Assembly (NCBI RefSeq): GCF_014839805.1
Contig: NC_051123.1
Span: forward strand, 6,740,727 to 6,804,726
Length of the DNA: 64,000 bases
Origin: Manduca sexta
Lineage: Eukaryota; Arthropoda; Insecta; Lepidoptera; Sphingidae
Reading direction: 5' to 3'
Of the stretch, positions 25,028 to 37,670 are shown in pieces (the stretch's first letter is position 1; each line of letters begins with the position of its first letter). The notes under the pieces are model-generated. The model was not told the origin of the DNA, searched no databases, and saw nothing but the letters and a program-made list of their open reading frames with translations. Both the position numbers and the translations under genes were made by a program.

Positions 25028-25915
25028 AAAAAAAATATTTCTTACTTTTTTGTGTTAGTAAAAAAAAGACTGATACTAAATAATGCTATTTGTTTATGGT
25101 GATATTGGATTCATTTAAATGTGTTTTATATCTAACAATAAAGAAAAACTTTTTCACAATAAACAAGCACTCAAATAAGCGACCGAAAATTGTTATACAT
25201 AAACAATAAAATCTTCTTACAATTCTTTTTTATATGCTCATTACATTACAAAATATACAAGGTGGATTTTCAAGATGGAGCAGCAAGGGTAGCTAACTTA
25301 ACCGCTATAGCTACAAGATTTTTTTCTTAGGACACTGACTGTAATTTTTTAAGATATCAATAGACTTTGAAATAAATATACATTTAGCAAGGAAAGGTGC
25401 AATTTACTTAAAAACCTTTGTTGTTCAATTAATCCTTTCCATATATAATTCTCTTTGATTAATCCTGTCGTTTATAAAGATCAAAAGTCTCTAGAGTCTA
25501 GAGGATCAAAAGAGGTTTGAATATTTCTAAGTTCAGAAACAGCGAAAACCTTTTTCTATACATTTATACGAACTGTGGATCTAATTCGTTTAAACATAAC
25601 AAAACTTTGAATTCAGGGTCAATTTTTAAAAAAAAAGAAAAGAAACGGGATTGAAAATGCACAATAATAATATAAATATATTAAGTACCTATAATATTTT
25701 TCTAAAGGAAAAGTTATGTTACAAACACTTTAATTACTATTTTTTAAATTGACGAACTTTGATAGAGATAATATGATTACTGTAGGATAACATTTAAATA
25801 ATACCTACTTTATACTATATTGACTCTGTAATTGAGATACGTAGGTAATTTTAGAATATAAGTAATTCATATTAGTAAAACTTATTCTCAAAAAAGGTTG
25901 GTTATATATGGATCA
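25028..25915. other. Intergenic, nothing recognised
   Basis: Very AT-rich with long A/T runs; no exon or repeat family recognised. Confidence 0.5.
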
Positions 25916-26336
25916 GGGGCAAGTGCGCCATACGACTACTAACTGTGGCGCACTTGCCCTACTCGACAATTTTTAGGTACATTTTTTCGTATTGCTAAAA
26001 AATCCTTTATTTTAGTATATGTAAATAAAATTCAGGCAGGAAGTTAAAATAAAAGGTTTAAACTATGTATTCACCTTACTGGTTTACAGAAATATGTTAA
26101 ATATCTTGAAATATTTGATGTTATCTTTCACGGGGTCATCTCGGTTTACAGGTCTAAATGACACTTAAAATAAAATGGCGAATAAGTCGTATTAAAATGA
26201 ACATAGCCATTTATGTTTTTTAGTGGAACTGTATTTCAGTTAGTAGCATAGATGTAAGATTGCGGTAATTGAATAACATCAATAGTTCTCGATTTTTTTA
26301 GGATAGGTGCACTTACCCCGTCGGCGCACTTGCCCC
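25916..26336. mobile_element. MITE with GGGGCAAGTGCGCC inverted termini
   Basis: The 14-base terminus GGGGCAAGTGCGCC at 25916 is matched in inverse at 26323-26336. An extra inverted copy at 25945-25959 makes the left end itself a hairpin. The interior is AT-rich and non-coding. No clear target duplication was seen. A similar motif style (GGGGTAAGATCG, then CTTACCCCGCTAAGGTCCGA) occurs at 30740-31060. Confidence 0.62.
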
Positions 26337-27435
26337 ACCTCACCTTATCGCACTCTTACTAAAATAATGACCCATTCCAAAATTGACAATTTGTGGGAAT
26401 CGTCAAACAACCAATTTCTGTTTGCGACCTTTTAGTTTTTCCCTTTTTTTAATGGTTTAATTTTTTATCTATCTTTAATAAGCTCAATTTTATAGCAACT
26501 TCAAAAAAAAAAGGTAGAAAAGAAAAATAAGTTTTCCGACGACTGAAATTAATAATTTTGAAATAGGTGATTATTTTGTTAAGAGTTCGATATCTAATAT
26601 CTATGTAACCGTACAGGTACCTACATTTTAATGTTATATCCAGGTAAAGAACCATTTTACCTTTAATTTTTTTTTATTGCAAAGACTACCCCGGTGACGT
26701 CTTTCAACTGGTACTCGGGTTTGATTCCCGAACCAATTAAAATTAAATTTAGTTTCCTATTTCTGCAATCCTTGTTTATTAAACCTTAATGGAAATGAAA
26801 TAGTAATACCCAATAGACTCACGCTTTACTACATGAGAGTATATATAAGAGCTCTTAAATATGAAGCTGAGTACTTCTCATTACCTTATTTGCCACATGG
26901 GAGTCTTGAGAAATAGTTTATAGAATAAGGTTCAATGCCTAAACAGCAACTACTTTATAAAATCTTTTATTGTAATTAAGTTATGGTATATACAGTTATT
27001 GTATAAAGAAATATTTCGCCGTCAGTGCACTGAATTTCTACGCTTTTTATATTTTAATAATCAGCTCTATCTATTGCCAAGTAGCGAAACTACTTTAGTG
27101 ATATTGCCATATAATAGAAATAACCAAAATTGTTCATGTCATGACCCTTTACAATAATGAGCAATATGAAACATATAAACTGTTAATTATAAAACTGGAA
27201 TGGCTCTTAGTATTATTTAAAATTGTTTTGTTTAACATTTAACATTCCTCATGAATTTTCATCAAAATGGAACGTAGGTCATATTCCTGACATACGTCAA
27301 CTGTAGTCATGTTGTCAGTTTTTGGCATTTCACATTTGTACGACTTACGTGGCTTGATACAAGAAAACAAGCCAGTTCCCGTTTTTTCATATGAAAAGAG
27401 CGGTTTAGGTGAAATATATTTTATAATTTACCAAA
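26337..27435. other. 5' flank of TMED2
   Basis: No other gene. The TMED2 promoter and 5' UTR must lie here; I see no convincing TATA box or initiator that fixes the start of transcription. Confidence 0.45.
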
Positions 27436-29878
27436 ATGGAATGCAGTTGGAAATCATTATGGACTCTTGCAGTGATAATAAGCAGTATAATCAGTACAGC
27501 ACACAGCTATACCATCACCGTTGATGCTCACGCCGAAGAATGCTTTTTTGAGAATGTTGAAGCAGATACTAAAATGGGTAAGAATATGAACATGTTTAAA
27601 TATATTTGGACATTTTGAAATTTATGTGAACGTACAAATGACAGATCCTTTGTTTTTATAACCTACCATTAAAACAGCTATTCACTATTGTCTCGCGCAC
27701 TGGAAGACAGGAAAACATACATATTATGTCATTTTTTTACAAAATGTAAACTAAGCCATAACATATCTAAAATTTGCCGTAATCGCAATAACCTTTTCAT
27801 GATCAATCAATACTACAACCAAATTAAACATCTAAATACTTTGTCTTATCTACAAGTAAATTTTCATTACAATGAAAAATATTTTTTCAGGTCTATCATT
27901 TGAAATAGCTGAAGGTGGTTTCCTAGACATTGACATGACTATAACTGGTCCTAATGGTGCTATCATACACAAGGCAGAGAGAGAATCATCAGGCATCTAT
28001 ACATTCTCTGCACAAACATCAGGAAGATACACATACTGCTTTAGCAACAAAATGTCTACTATGACACCTAAGGTATTAAATTATAATTCACATTTATTAT
28101 AATAATAATATCAGCCTGATATTATATACTGTCCCATTGCTGGTCATGGGCCTCCTCTACTGCTAAGAATGATTAGGCCTTACCACCATGCAGGCCTAGT
28201 GTGTTCTGGTAGACTTTATGCACCCTCAAAATTCTTATAGAGAACTTCTCAGGTATGCAAATATTCTCATGATGTTTTCCTTCACTGTTAAAGCAAAGGA
28301 TGATTCACTATTGCCTATTTAAAATATTTATCACATGATAATATTTGGTTTCTCAGAAAATTCATTAAAAAAAAATGCATTTTATATCCATTTCTCACTT
28401 GGACCCTCAAAAATATTGTGTCTCAGATACTGTAGCTGTGTAATTAATCTTTTTAATGATTTCTTATGTTTATATCAATGTTATAACTATTTTCGGATTA
28501 TCCAAAAATAGTTTAATTTTAATTATGTAATCTTTTTTTTTTTATTTCCAGGTTGTGATGTTCAACTTGGAAATTGGGGAGCCGAAAAAGGATGCAAAGG
28601 AAGACACAGCGGACCACAACAAACTGGAGGACATGATCAAAGAACTTGGTACAACATTAAAGACTGTAAAGCATGAACAAGAGTACATGCAGGTAAGAAT
28701 AATTTGATTACTACATTCAATTAGATCATGTTGTACTGAAAAGAATGCACAACCAGTTAAAATAGAAGTACTTATTCCTAATTATCAAAAATGGTCTGGT
28801 TCATTTGTAACACTCATATAATCCAAACATTATGCATTCTTCTATAATGCAGTAGAATGTATGTATCCTTTTTACACTAGAAAACCCATTTTTTTTCATT
28901 CATTTAGATAGTTTGACATTTTAATTTTATCCAGATTGTAGGTAGGAACACATATGTACAAGTGCCATATGGTCTTACATCCAGGATGTGCATTTTAGTT
29001 TCAATACATGGTTAACCTTCTTTTACTGAAGGCAGTTAATAGCATAAAATTAATTATATCAACACAGATAACAACATAACTAACAATTCATTCTTGTTGA
29101 ACAACAAATATGTCTCAATAAAAAATGGGTATAATTTTATTGATTCAAATAAATTATTTCATTTAGTTGTAAGTGTATAATGTAGAGTCACCCACAGAGA
29201 TAGCTGAATAAATTAATAACCACAAATCACCTATATGCATTAAGTAAAATTAAAACTTTTATTTTATTTTTTCATTGTGTGAAGTAAAACCCTTCTGTTT
29301 TATTTTTGTGAAGAGAATTTTTTTTGTAAGAACACAAAAATACATAGACAATTGGAAATGCTGAATTTGTTCAGGTATTTAAATGGCTGATTATACATTT
29401 ACATGAAGACACTTTAGGACAACACTGTCTATTAATCATATATAAATGGTCACAGCTATGTCAATATTAAGTCTAGTAAAGGAAAACAATGTAACTCATT
29501 AAAATGTACTAACTTTGTAGATGTAACATGTCCTTAAATGTTAATAATGTGCCTCCAAAAAAAGGAGTGTTTTAAGTTTCAACAATACAATATATTTTTT
29601 TTATAATAGTAGCAATGAATATTCACAGTATTTTTTTTTTCACAGCATCTTACTATACTTATTTAGTATAACTTCCTTGGAGATGTTTACTTATTATTAC
29701 AATAATAAGTCAATATTTTTATCATCAGGTCCGGGACCGCATTCATCGTTCAATTAACGAGAGCACCAACTCCCGTGTGGTTATGTGGTCGATATTCGAA
29801 GCTTCTGTACTGCTTATCATGACCTTTGGACAGGTCTACTACTTGAAGAGGTTCTTTGAAGTGCAGCGCGTTGTTTAA
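27436..29878 (+). CDS. CHOp24: Transmembrane emp24 domain-containing protein 2 (p24 family, CHOp24)
   Basis: Four exons join in phase: 27436-27577, 27891-28072, 28552-28692 and 29729-29878, giving 204 residues (vertebrate TMED2 is about 201). A signal peptide (residues 1 to about 24, with [17 protein letters not shown]) precedes the GOLD domain ([45 protein letters not shown]; the two cysteines probably form the family disulfide). A coiled-coil stalk and one membrane helix follow, and a short cytosolic tail [13 protein letters not shown]. p24 proteins cycle between ER and Golgi as cargo receptors; the FF and basic residues of the tail are the COPII/COPI binding signals known for the family. 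The match to TMED2 runs over the whole length, so this paralogue assignment is firm. The first intron holds nothing notable; intron 2 carries a repeat at 28103-28300. Confidence 0.97.
28103..28310 (+). repeat. Interspersed repeat family C, copy 1 (in TMED2 intron 2)
   Basis: Contains TATACTGTCCCATTGCTGGT, GGGCCTCCTCTACTGC, AATTCTTATAGAGAACTTCT and TGTTTTCCTTCACTGTTAAA. Matches 47522-47715. It resembles the 3' region of a lepidopteran non-LTR element. Confidence 0.72.
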
Positions 29879-30608
29879 ATACACATGCCTCCCATACAAT
29901 TGTGTTGTACTTATGACAAATTTGTATGCAAATAATCTGTACAATGCAATAACTAGTGTTTTTGGTGAGTGCGTATTTGACATAATATAACGTACAATTA
30001 AATACTTCTATGCAATAGTGAAATATACGCCAATATTTAAAAACTTATGTTAAAAATATGGGAAATAGAAAACTTTCTCCTGAATAATTTCATATTCATT
30101 ATTTATTTTTTATTTGACACCAACAATAATATGGTTACTCAATTTGTCTTAATTTGTCATCATTAGTCAACAATATTTTTTTCATTTTCCATATTAAGTT
30201 ATTCTTTTAGTGTTGGATTCATCTCTGTTATTATTATGAGTTATCAACATTTGCAGTTCAACATCACAATTTCTGATAGTATTCCATAGTTCGAACTTTT
30301 TACTATTATATATTTAAATATTCTAAATAGTAATATAAAATATTAAAGCAAGTAAATCATACCATGTACTGAATTCATTTTTTATTCAACAAAAAACTGT
30401 GGAATAATTACACAAGTTTCTTCCGTGTGCAGTAATGACTATAAGCAAATGTGTTCAGGCATAATGTGCAGAGGCGAGAGATGTTCGATCTGAGTGTGTA
30501 TGGTCACAGTGTTACGAGTTTAAATAAATTAATATTGTTTGTAAAATGAGTTTTTATTGCACCTCATGACATTAACATTTTATGTTTTTCAAAGTTTGTA
30601 TTGATAAA

Positions 30609-30670
30609 TCCTATAATTATTGTTTTCCTTTTTATTTATTGTATAAAAAAGTGAAACAATAATTATAGGA
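30609..30670. repeat. Perfect 17-bp inverted repeat (hairpin)
   Basis: TCCTATAATTATTGTTT at 30609-30625 pairs exactly with 30654-30670 across a 28-base loop. Could be a relic of an inverted-repeat transposon; the AT-rich stem argues against a microRNA precursor. Confidence 0.7.
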
Positions 30671-31364
30671 ATTAATATATAACAACATAAAAATATTCAA
30701 CTCTAGCATTGTTATAGTGTATGTATATTAAGGAATTGATTAAGGTGCGCTCGGGTAACATCGGATACGGGGTAAGATCGTATAACGAAAAAATACCACG
30801 TATCTATGGTTATTTTTTAGTTTAAGCTATGTAGGCGGCTACGCTGTCTCTTTTTGCCCCACCCTATATACCACAGTTGATGCTACGACCAAGAACGGGT
30901 GCGCTATGTGCATTGAAACAAAAAAGGTGGATTTCGCTCTTCTTGACATTTTTGAGACTTCTCTTTGATTTTGTGGACCTTATCGTATTAGCATTAGAAG
31001 CGTTATTAGAACGGAGTCCGAACTTACCCCGCTAAGGTCCGATCTTTTCTAAGGATTTTAAATTTCTATAAAGATATTATCATCTATTTTTAAACTTACA
31101 CAGGGAGAATTGGAAGATGATTAAATTATCACAAAAAGTATAATTAATAATAACCAGTTTCATGTATTAAATGTTGGTATCGCTTAAATATTTTATGAGA
31201 AAAAAAATATTTTCGAGACTCCTTGCAACACACCGAAAAACCGTCCGAAATTAGCCGAACGCACTCTATATAGTAAACTGTGCTCAATACACTTGTTTGG
31301 TTCTATAACACTATCTGTGCATAAACAAACACACATTACGCATTTATCACCGAAGGGGGGTATA

Positions 31365-31510
31365 CAGAGATGCCATCAGGGCACCCACTTTTCCCCTCGA
31401 GTTTTTCGTCCCATGATTTGATAGGGGCCGAGCCTATCGCCATATCGGGCACAAATTCTAGACTCCGGGCTGATATTTAGCAGACAAACCCCAATATCAC
31501 TTTGCCCGAC
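31365..31510 (-). mobile_element. tRNA-derived SINE fragment
   Basis: On the minus strand it reads GAGATCCTGGGTCGGGCAAA, then TCAGCCCGGAGTCTAGAATT and ATGGCGATAGGCTCGGCCCC, matching the body of the SINE at 4039-4290. The tRNA-like head is mostly missing. Confidence 0.7.
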
Positions 31511-32469
31511 CCAGGATCTCAGAGCTAAAGTGACAGTCTACACTACCAAGGTAATCGAGGCAGACAATCTGCATGATCTGAAGTATTTTCAACTTAACTA
31601 TGTCATGCCCATTTGAATCCTAATTCATTGGTATAGACGTTTTAATCAATAATGAAGAACACAAATATAACAACTGGTTTTTATTCAAATAAACCATCAC
31701 CTTTAACAATAAAAATAAACAATACAATTATAATGTATTGGAAGACTGGAGACTTGCTCACACAGTGTAACCATTGTTCCAATAATAAGATTGTATTCAG
31801 ACTTAACAAGTATTGAAAATAAATTATAACATGAGGCAAAATTTCAATGTTTTTACACCCAAGAGATTCTAATCAGATTGTAGTACAGATCAGTTTGTTT
31901 ATAAAACAATCATATTTATAATTTATATACCAAACGATTGGACTATTTTATTTATACATAAGGCTTAATTTCTGGATTCATTTAATTGACAGATATTATA
32001 TGGTTTATAATATAAATCTATATATGGATACAGTTCCATTGTTTATATAATACGATCGATCCAAATCGATTTGGTTAATTTCCTAGAACTACTTGTGTCT
32101 TCGTTTAATGGAGAATAAAAAAATCTATGAAAAAAGATATTTCTCCTTTTCTTTTTAATGCTATGAAAAAATAATCCTTAGATTTTTGACATAACAGAGG
32201 CACAAGTAGCTACAGTTTTTTCTACATAATTGAAATAAAACCTTATTTATAATGCCATTTACATGCAATGACAAGCCCCATTAAGCATGATAGTGCGTCC
32301 TGACTCATCAATGAACACATCATGTGTATGCAATTTTATTTCCTATCTTCCTCTATATCCTACCATAAGAGACTCATGAGGCTAAGCTACCCTCACTCGC
32401 CTATTCTCAAATCCTCACTTCTGAAGTGTGGATGGGCAAGAGTGTTGGCAAACCCCCCCTTACAGTCAG

Positions 32470-35400
32470 TTACTGCGCGCTGAGATCAAGGCGGCCAGTG
32501 ATGAGCGCGGACACGAGTGAACCGGCGGGCAGGCGCGGCACGCTCTCCGTGGCGCCGGGCAGCTCTAGCAGGACGCTCGCACCACATGCGCTCATCAACC
32601 GGCTGCTGCACTGTGGACATAGCGTGCAATGTTAGTCTTATTCCAATTAAGTATCGGTAAGGTTTTACTAGCGCTATACTTTATGGCTTAGGAGGTATGT
32701 GTTCTCTGATCACCTATTTTGTCTCTTTCAACCACCGAATGAGAGCGATCGAACACTATAGTGTTCATATTACTATGAGCACCATGATAATAAACATCTA
32801 ACGTGTCTGGGTAACAAGCGCAGCATATACAGTAAATGATAACTACCTGGTTACCCAGTAGTTGAGCCGTAGGTAATTCATCGTTCCCGGGCAGTCGTAT
32901 CTCTGCGCGTGCGTACTCGGGGCGCGGGTCGAGCGTGACGGCGTGCGCGAGGCGCGTGCGCAGTGCGGGCCAGGCGCCGCGCCGGCCCGTGCACACGCGC
33001 AGCGCACGCACCACGAACAACAGGCAGCACACGTACGCTGACACCGGGTTACCTAAGAAGGTACAGGTATAGAGGAAAGGAAAATATAAATAACAAGAAG
33101 AAAATAGAAGACAACCACTATTGGTGAAGTTGAGTTTAATCTATGGATACAGAGAAAATACAAATAGTAACCCATTAGATCAAAATAACTAAAGGCGGAA
33201 GCAGGACTACTCAGCACTAAAAAAACAACAAATGCATTTTTTAATAATAAAGCGGTATTGTTAAATTTTATCGTGTTAGAAATATCATACCTGGTAAAGC
33301 AAAAATGAATTTGGTTCTTCCTTCAAACTCGCATGTTGCAAATGTGCTGGGTTTTCCGGGCTTCATACGCACTCGTCCGAAGTGTAATTTAGCGCCAAAA
33401 TCCTAAACATTATTATTATTATTATTTGTCACAATATATAAGATTCCCGCAATTTTCTAAATGTTATCTGTAAAGTAATACAAATGCTTGCAAAGATACT
33501 ACGTATACTATAGAAATCAAGTAATGGTAATTTTTATTTAAATTCTAGTGGCTTTCCAAAGCCATTCATTTGGAAGATTCTTAGTAATAACTAGTCAATA
33601 CAAATTTAAAGGCTCGTATATAAATCAATACGTACATTTATAAGTACAGGCTTCAGCAGATCCTTCTCGCCCATAGAGACGCCGCCGGTGCAGACGAGCA
33701 CGTCGGCCTGCGCGAGCGCAGCCGATATGCTCGCCACAAGCTGCGTGGGCGAGTCACGTGCTATGCCGCAGTCTATGCTCTCGTAGCCGTGCTCTCTAAG
33801 GACAAATGGGTATTATAATATGAATTGTATTACATATCTGTGGTTTTAATGAGCTTGTGAAATTTAAACAAAATTAATCTTGACCAGAATGTCTTCAGGT
33901 TCATTTATGAATTATTGAAAAAAAAATATAATCGTTTTGCAGGAATTTTGTCTTAACATTGTTTGCTTGCACTTTCTTAATTGGCCTAATGTATGACTTT
34001 TTACTTCAAAGGTTAAATCTAACAAATTTATATTTAAAAAAATATTGTACCGTAGTAGGGCTTTTAACATTGCTCTATTGGAGTCCCTTATGTGCGCTGG
34101 CCGAAGTTTGGTCTCTGAGGGTTCTTGTAATTCATTACCAGTTGATAGCAGCGCCACCTGGTAGGAATATAACATATTATATACAAGTCGCTTTTCATTA
34201 CTTTATTATTTAGTAAATAAGTATGTAGCTGACGATCCTCTAATTCATCAAAACCTACCACAGACTAAGTATGAACATTAATTCTTGGAAAAACATAGTC
34301 AATAAATTATCCTACAAACTGGATTTAAATTTTTAAAAATTACAATTCTGATATATTTATGTTAAACTATTACATTATACAATGTCATTAATGATTCTGA
34401 ACATTGTTACCTTTGGGTTAACTCGTACGGTGATGCTTTGGTAACCGGCACCTGCTAGCACACCTATTTTAGCAGCGTCTAATGTCTCGCCTGTAAAAAA
34501 ATATGTATATTATAAATACTCAAGCCTTTTATCCCCGAAGGGGTAGGCACAGGCTCAACCGGTGCATCCATTTTACGCCGTGTATTCCGTCTCATGAAGT
34601 AATGGGGGCGAGCCTGTCGCCATGTCGAGAACAAATATAATTTTATTGTAACAAAAAGGAAGTTTTTGTGATATAGTGATAGTTAACATAAAATTCTCTT
34701 TATCCATTCATACCCTAAAATTATAAATGCACAAGTAACTGTCTTTTCAACTGTCGTACTTTTCAACCGATTTTGGTGAATTTCAATACTAAGTAAGCTT
34801 GAAGCAAAATAAAGTATATAAGCTACTGTTTATTTCCGAAAAGTATATAGTGTGACACCAATCCCGAGAAAAGTGTTTCACGCAAGCAGAGCTATGAGCA
34901 AGAGCTAGTTATCATACCTTATATGTGTTACCTTTATCAACTAGTGTAGCACCCATAGGTATGTCGAAGCCGACCGGCCTTACGTCTTGCTCTGGCTGTG
35001 GCGCCTTCAGAATCTCCACTTGAAGTTCAGTCTGGCCATCTTCAGTAGCTGATACTAACTTTGTATCCTCAACCTGCAATTAATTTTTAATTATTTATAG
35101 ACTCCTAATGCATCTTTAGTATTTTATAAAAAAATCCCGAAAATAAAATGTTGTCATCCAGATTATACCACCCAGTCATGCGCCATCCCTGGCTACAACT
35201 ATGGTATTTCCATGCGTTTTTAAAACAAACATGTCTTAATTGCATTATTAATTATTAAAAAAAATTCTATGGAAGCAATCTGACGGTTCATAAATGACCT
35301 AATTCTGGGGTAACAAACACTAAAAAAAATACACGTCGATTTGATAACCTCCTCTTTTTTGGAAGTCGGTTACGTGTCCGTACAATACCTGCACGACGCA

Positions 35401-37670
35401 ATCCGCTCCCGCTGGTAGTGCTGCGCCCGTGTTGATCCGTACACACTCCCCCATGGACAGCGGTACGGTGGGCGCATCCCCAGCAGTGATGGCTGCACGG
35501 ACGTGACGCACTCCTGCTCCGTCAGAACTTAAACATGCGTATCCTGTTAATAAAATAGCTGTATTATGAAAAGTTATTTGTACGTAAATTTATTTAGTTG
35601 ATTAAACCTATAATAGGGTATATTTTGACTTTTTTTTTTATAACTTTTATACAATATGTATGTCGTGTACATTCTAAAAGATAAGAAATAATTGAAATCT
35701 GATGAATAATCCATAATTTATAAGCCATTGAAATTTGGTAGTAGGGGTGTCTAACAACAGAAAAGAGACGAATTACTTGCATGTGACGTCAGCGGGCATT
35801 ACGATGCGTGCGAAAGAAAGAGATGAAGCGGTACCCTCTCCACGCCCTCTCCTGCACTAAGCAATATTTGAAATTTGAATAACTACCTCATTTGACATTT
35901 CCTATCAAATTTTAATGCTGTTTTCACAGAAGAATTTGTTTTTTATACTAATTGCTGTTACATATTAAAAAGTGCACAAAATTAAACATCATCAAATACC
36001 CTATTTTCCCTAATATGAGAAGAGGTCAGACTTTTATTATAGTGTAGGACGAAGATACTTTCATTAACCCTTTTACCCTGAGATGTGCATAAATCGATAC
36101 AGTAATAGATTCAATTAGATATAATATACTAAAATTTCATTATAGAAATAAAGTACATTTCATACAATTTATTAATATTACTGATCAATACTATTTTAAA
36201 AAAGTTAAGTATGCCTCATATTTTTAGCACTAATAACCGAACAACACAATAAAGTATGACATGCCTACAGCCAACATACCAACAGTTGTGTAAACATGTG
36301 GTGGAACTAATTGAAGGTGTTTCATTGTTATGACAGAATAATGTACGAATGTGGTATCAACTTAATCTTTTACGAGTATTCAGTTTTGATGTGACTTCTA
36401 TTAACATTTGTTTATCACGTAAAAAGACACCTCTGCTGTATTCGAATTAATAAGATAACACAGTTAATATATCAAATATATAGATATGTATGTGCTTCCT
36501 TTTTTAATTATAGGGTAAAGGAAAAATTCCGCATGAGAACAATAATATATTTCTCATTTTATGAGATCATTCTAATTATCAACCAGACATAATATAAATT
36601 ATGACTGATTGATAATTATTTTAATGAGATAATTTAATGTTTTATTTTATTACACATAGGACAATGTTTTTAAACAACTTAAGGCAAAAGTTCTCATTTA
36701 AGATAAGAAATATCTATACTTATATAAAACTGAAAAGTTTGTTTGTTGAAAGTGCTCATCTCAGGAACTGATAAACTGATTATGATTTTTTTTCACTAAT
36801 AGGAAGCAACATGACCCCTCAGTACTATTGGCTACTTTTATCATGGAAAACTTTTTCACATAGGTAGAGCTGCAGGCAAAAACTATAACAAATAAAATAC
36901 AATGCTATCAGTTATTACTTACCATCTTTAACTGATGCAGGGAATGGTGGCATTGGTTCTTTTGCACACAGTGTCTGCGCCACAACCTTCCCTAATCCTT
37001 CATCTAAAGTAACAATCTCCAAGCGCTCTGTCCATTTCCCCATCACGTCATCAACTATCTTCCAAGCCTCAGCCATTTCCAGCATTGGATATGGAGACTC
37101 TCTAGGCCTCAAAGCCACTTTGCTAACATCTACACTACTGTAATGAGGACAAACATGGCCGAATTGCATTGAATCATGAATGGTTCTAACTTCAGACATT
37201 TCATCTGCGATTAAAGCCACAGCATGGGGTAACACTGGCTTTACTATTTCAAAACATTCTGTAACAGCTTTTTTACTCCCAGGGAAATTAATGATCAAGG
37301 TTTTATCACGAATTCCAGCTACAGATCTCGACAGCATAGCCATAGGTGTTTTCTTTAAGCTTTCTATAGTTATTGCTACTGTTATAGCTGGAACTTCTTT
37401 ATGGATTATAGCTTTGGTTGCTTCCGGAGTGACATCTCTACTACTGAAACCTGTACCGCCTGTTGTTAATATTAAATCTAAGTTGCTCTCACAGAAGTAT
37501 TTTAGCTCTCGCTCTATGATTTCCTTTTCGTCTGGAATAATAATTGTGTGTAAATTTGCCTCTGGGAATAGTTTTTTGACGAATTCTGCGAGTGCAGGGC
37601 CTGAAGTATCCTTAGAGTTATCTTTGAAACAGCTGTCGCTGACAGTAATCACCGCTACTGCTTTCACCAT
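32470..37670 (-). CDS. cin: Gephyrin/cinnamon: bifunctional molybdenum cofactor synthesis protein (MogA-MoeA fusion)
   Basis: Nine exons: 37670-36923, 35543-35389, 35073-34932, 34490-34411, 34157-34051, 33795-33636, 33402-33291, 33052-32847 and 32610-32470; all phases agree, giving 616 residues (fly cinnamon is about 600). Residues 1 to about 165 are the MogA/G domain, with [16 protein letters not shown] (69-84) and FPGS (129-132), which adenylylates molybdopterin. From about 185 is the MoeA/E domain ([34 protein letters not shown] at 378-388, GGVSMGEKD at 448-456, FALPGNPVSA), which inserts molybdate. Both act in the cytosol in Moco synthesis for sulfite, xanthine and aldehyde oxidases. The vertebrate synaptic linker role is not implied. 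Start ATG at 37670 is the first Met before a family-typical N-terminus. Introns hold Helitron, SINE and MITE fragments. The exon at 33052 is strikingly GC-rich. Confidence 0.96.
34530..34635 (-). repeat. SINE 3' fragment in cinnamon intron
   Basis: On the minus strand it reads CATGGCGACAGGCTCGCCCC, then GAGACGGAATACACGGCG and GCCTACCCCTTCGGGG, matching the 3' half of the SINE at 4039-4290. Confidence 0.62.
34735..34908 (+). mobile_element. Helitron-like 3' end fragment, copy G
   Basis: Contains CAACCGATTTTGGTGAATTT, then CACGCAAGCAGAGC and an end in GAGCTAG followed by T, the CTAG terminus of the family. The 5' half and repeat unit are missing. Confidence 0.62.
35322..35371 (+). repeat. Short interspersed repeat B, copy 3
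   Basis: AAAAAAAATACACGTCGATT, then GATAACCTCCTC and TTTGGAAGTCGGTTA; matches 3209 and 17970. It abuts the cinnamon exon that ends at 35389. Confidence 0.6.
35738..36010 (-). mobile_element. Probable partial copy of the AGGGGACCG MITE family
   Basis: The stretch 35781-35828 (GTGACGTCAGCGGGCATTAC, then GATGCGTGCGAAAGAAAGAG) is the reverse complement, with a few changes, of 50555-50598 inside the MITE at 50380-50762. Ends are less clear: a left AGGGGTGTC and a right CCCTATTTTCCC. Located in cinnamon intron 1. Confidence 0.55.
36713..36886 (+). mobile_element. Helitron-like element, copy E (internally deleted)
   Basis: Starts TCTATACTTATATAAAACTG, has GTTTGTTTG and CTCATCTCAGGAACTGA, then jumps to the 3' part (GGCTACTTTTATCATGG) and ends GAGCTGCAGGCAAAAACTA followed by T. 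The termini match copies C and F; most of the middle is missing. Confidence 0.72.

Larger units (their letters stand above)
29879..32469. other. Convergent intergenic region between TMED2 and cinnamon
   Basis: Contains the TMED2 3' UTR, a 17-bp perfect inverted repeat (30609-30625 with 30654-30670), a GC-skewed patch at 30740-31060 resembling the MITE termini at 25916, and a minus-strand SINE fragment at 31365-31510. An AATAAA on the minus strand (32340-32335) is a candidate poly(A) signal for the cinnamon gene, about 130 bases past its stop. No gene seen. Confidence 0.5.

Noticed and set aside
26680..26745. tRNA-like GGGTTTGATTCCCGAACC
   Set aside because: Resembles a T-arm, but no acceptor stem, D-arm or anticodon arm can be folded around it; more likely a SINE relic.
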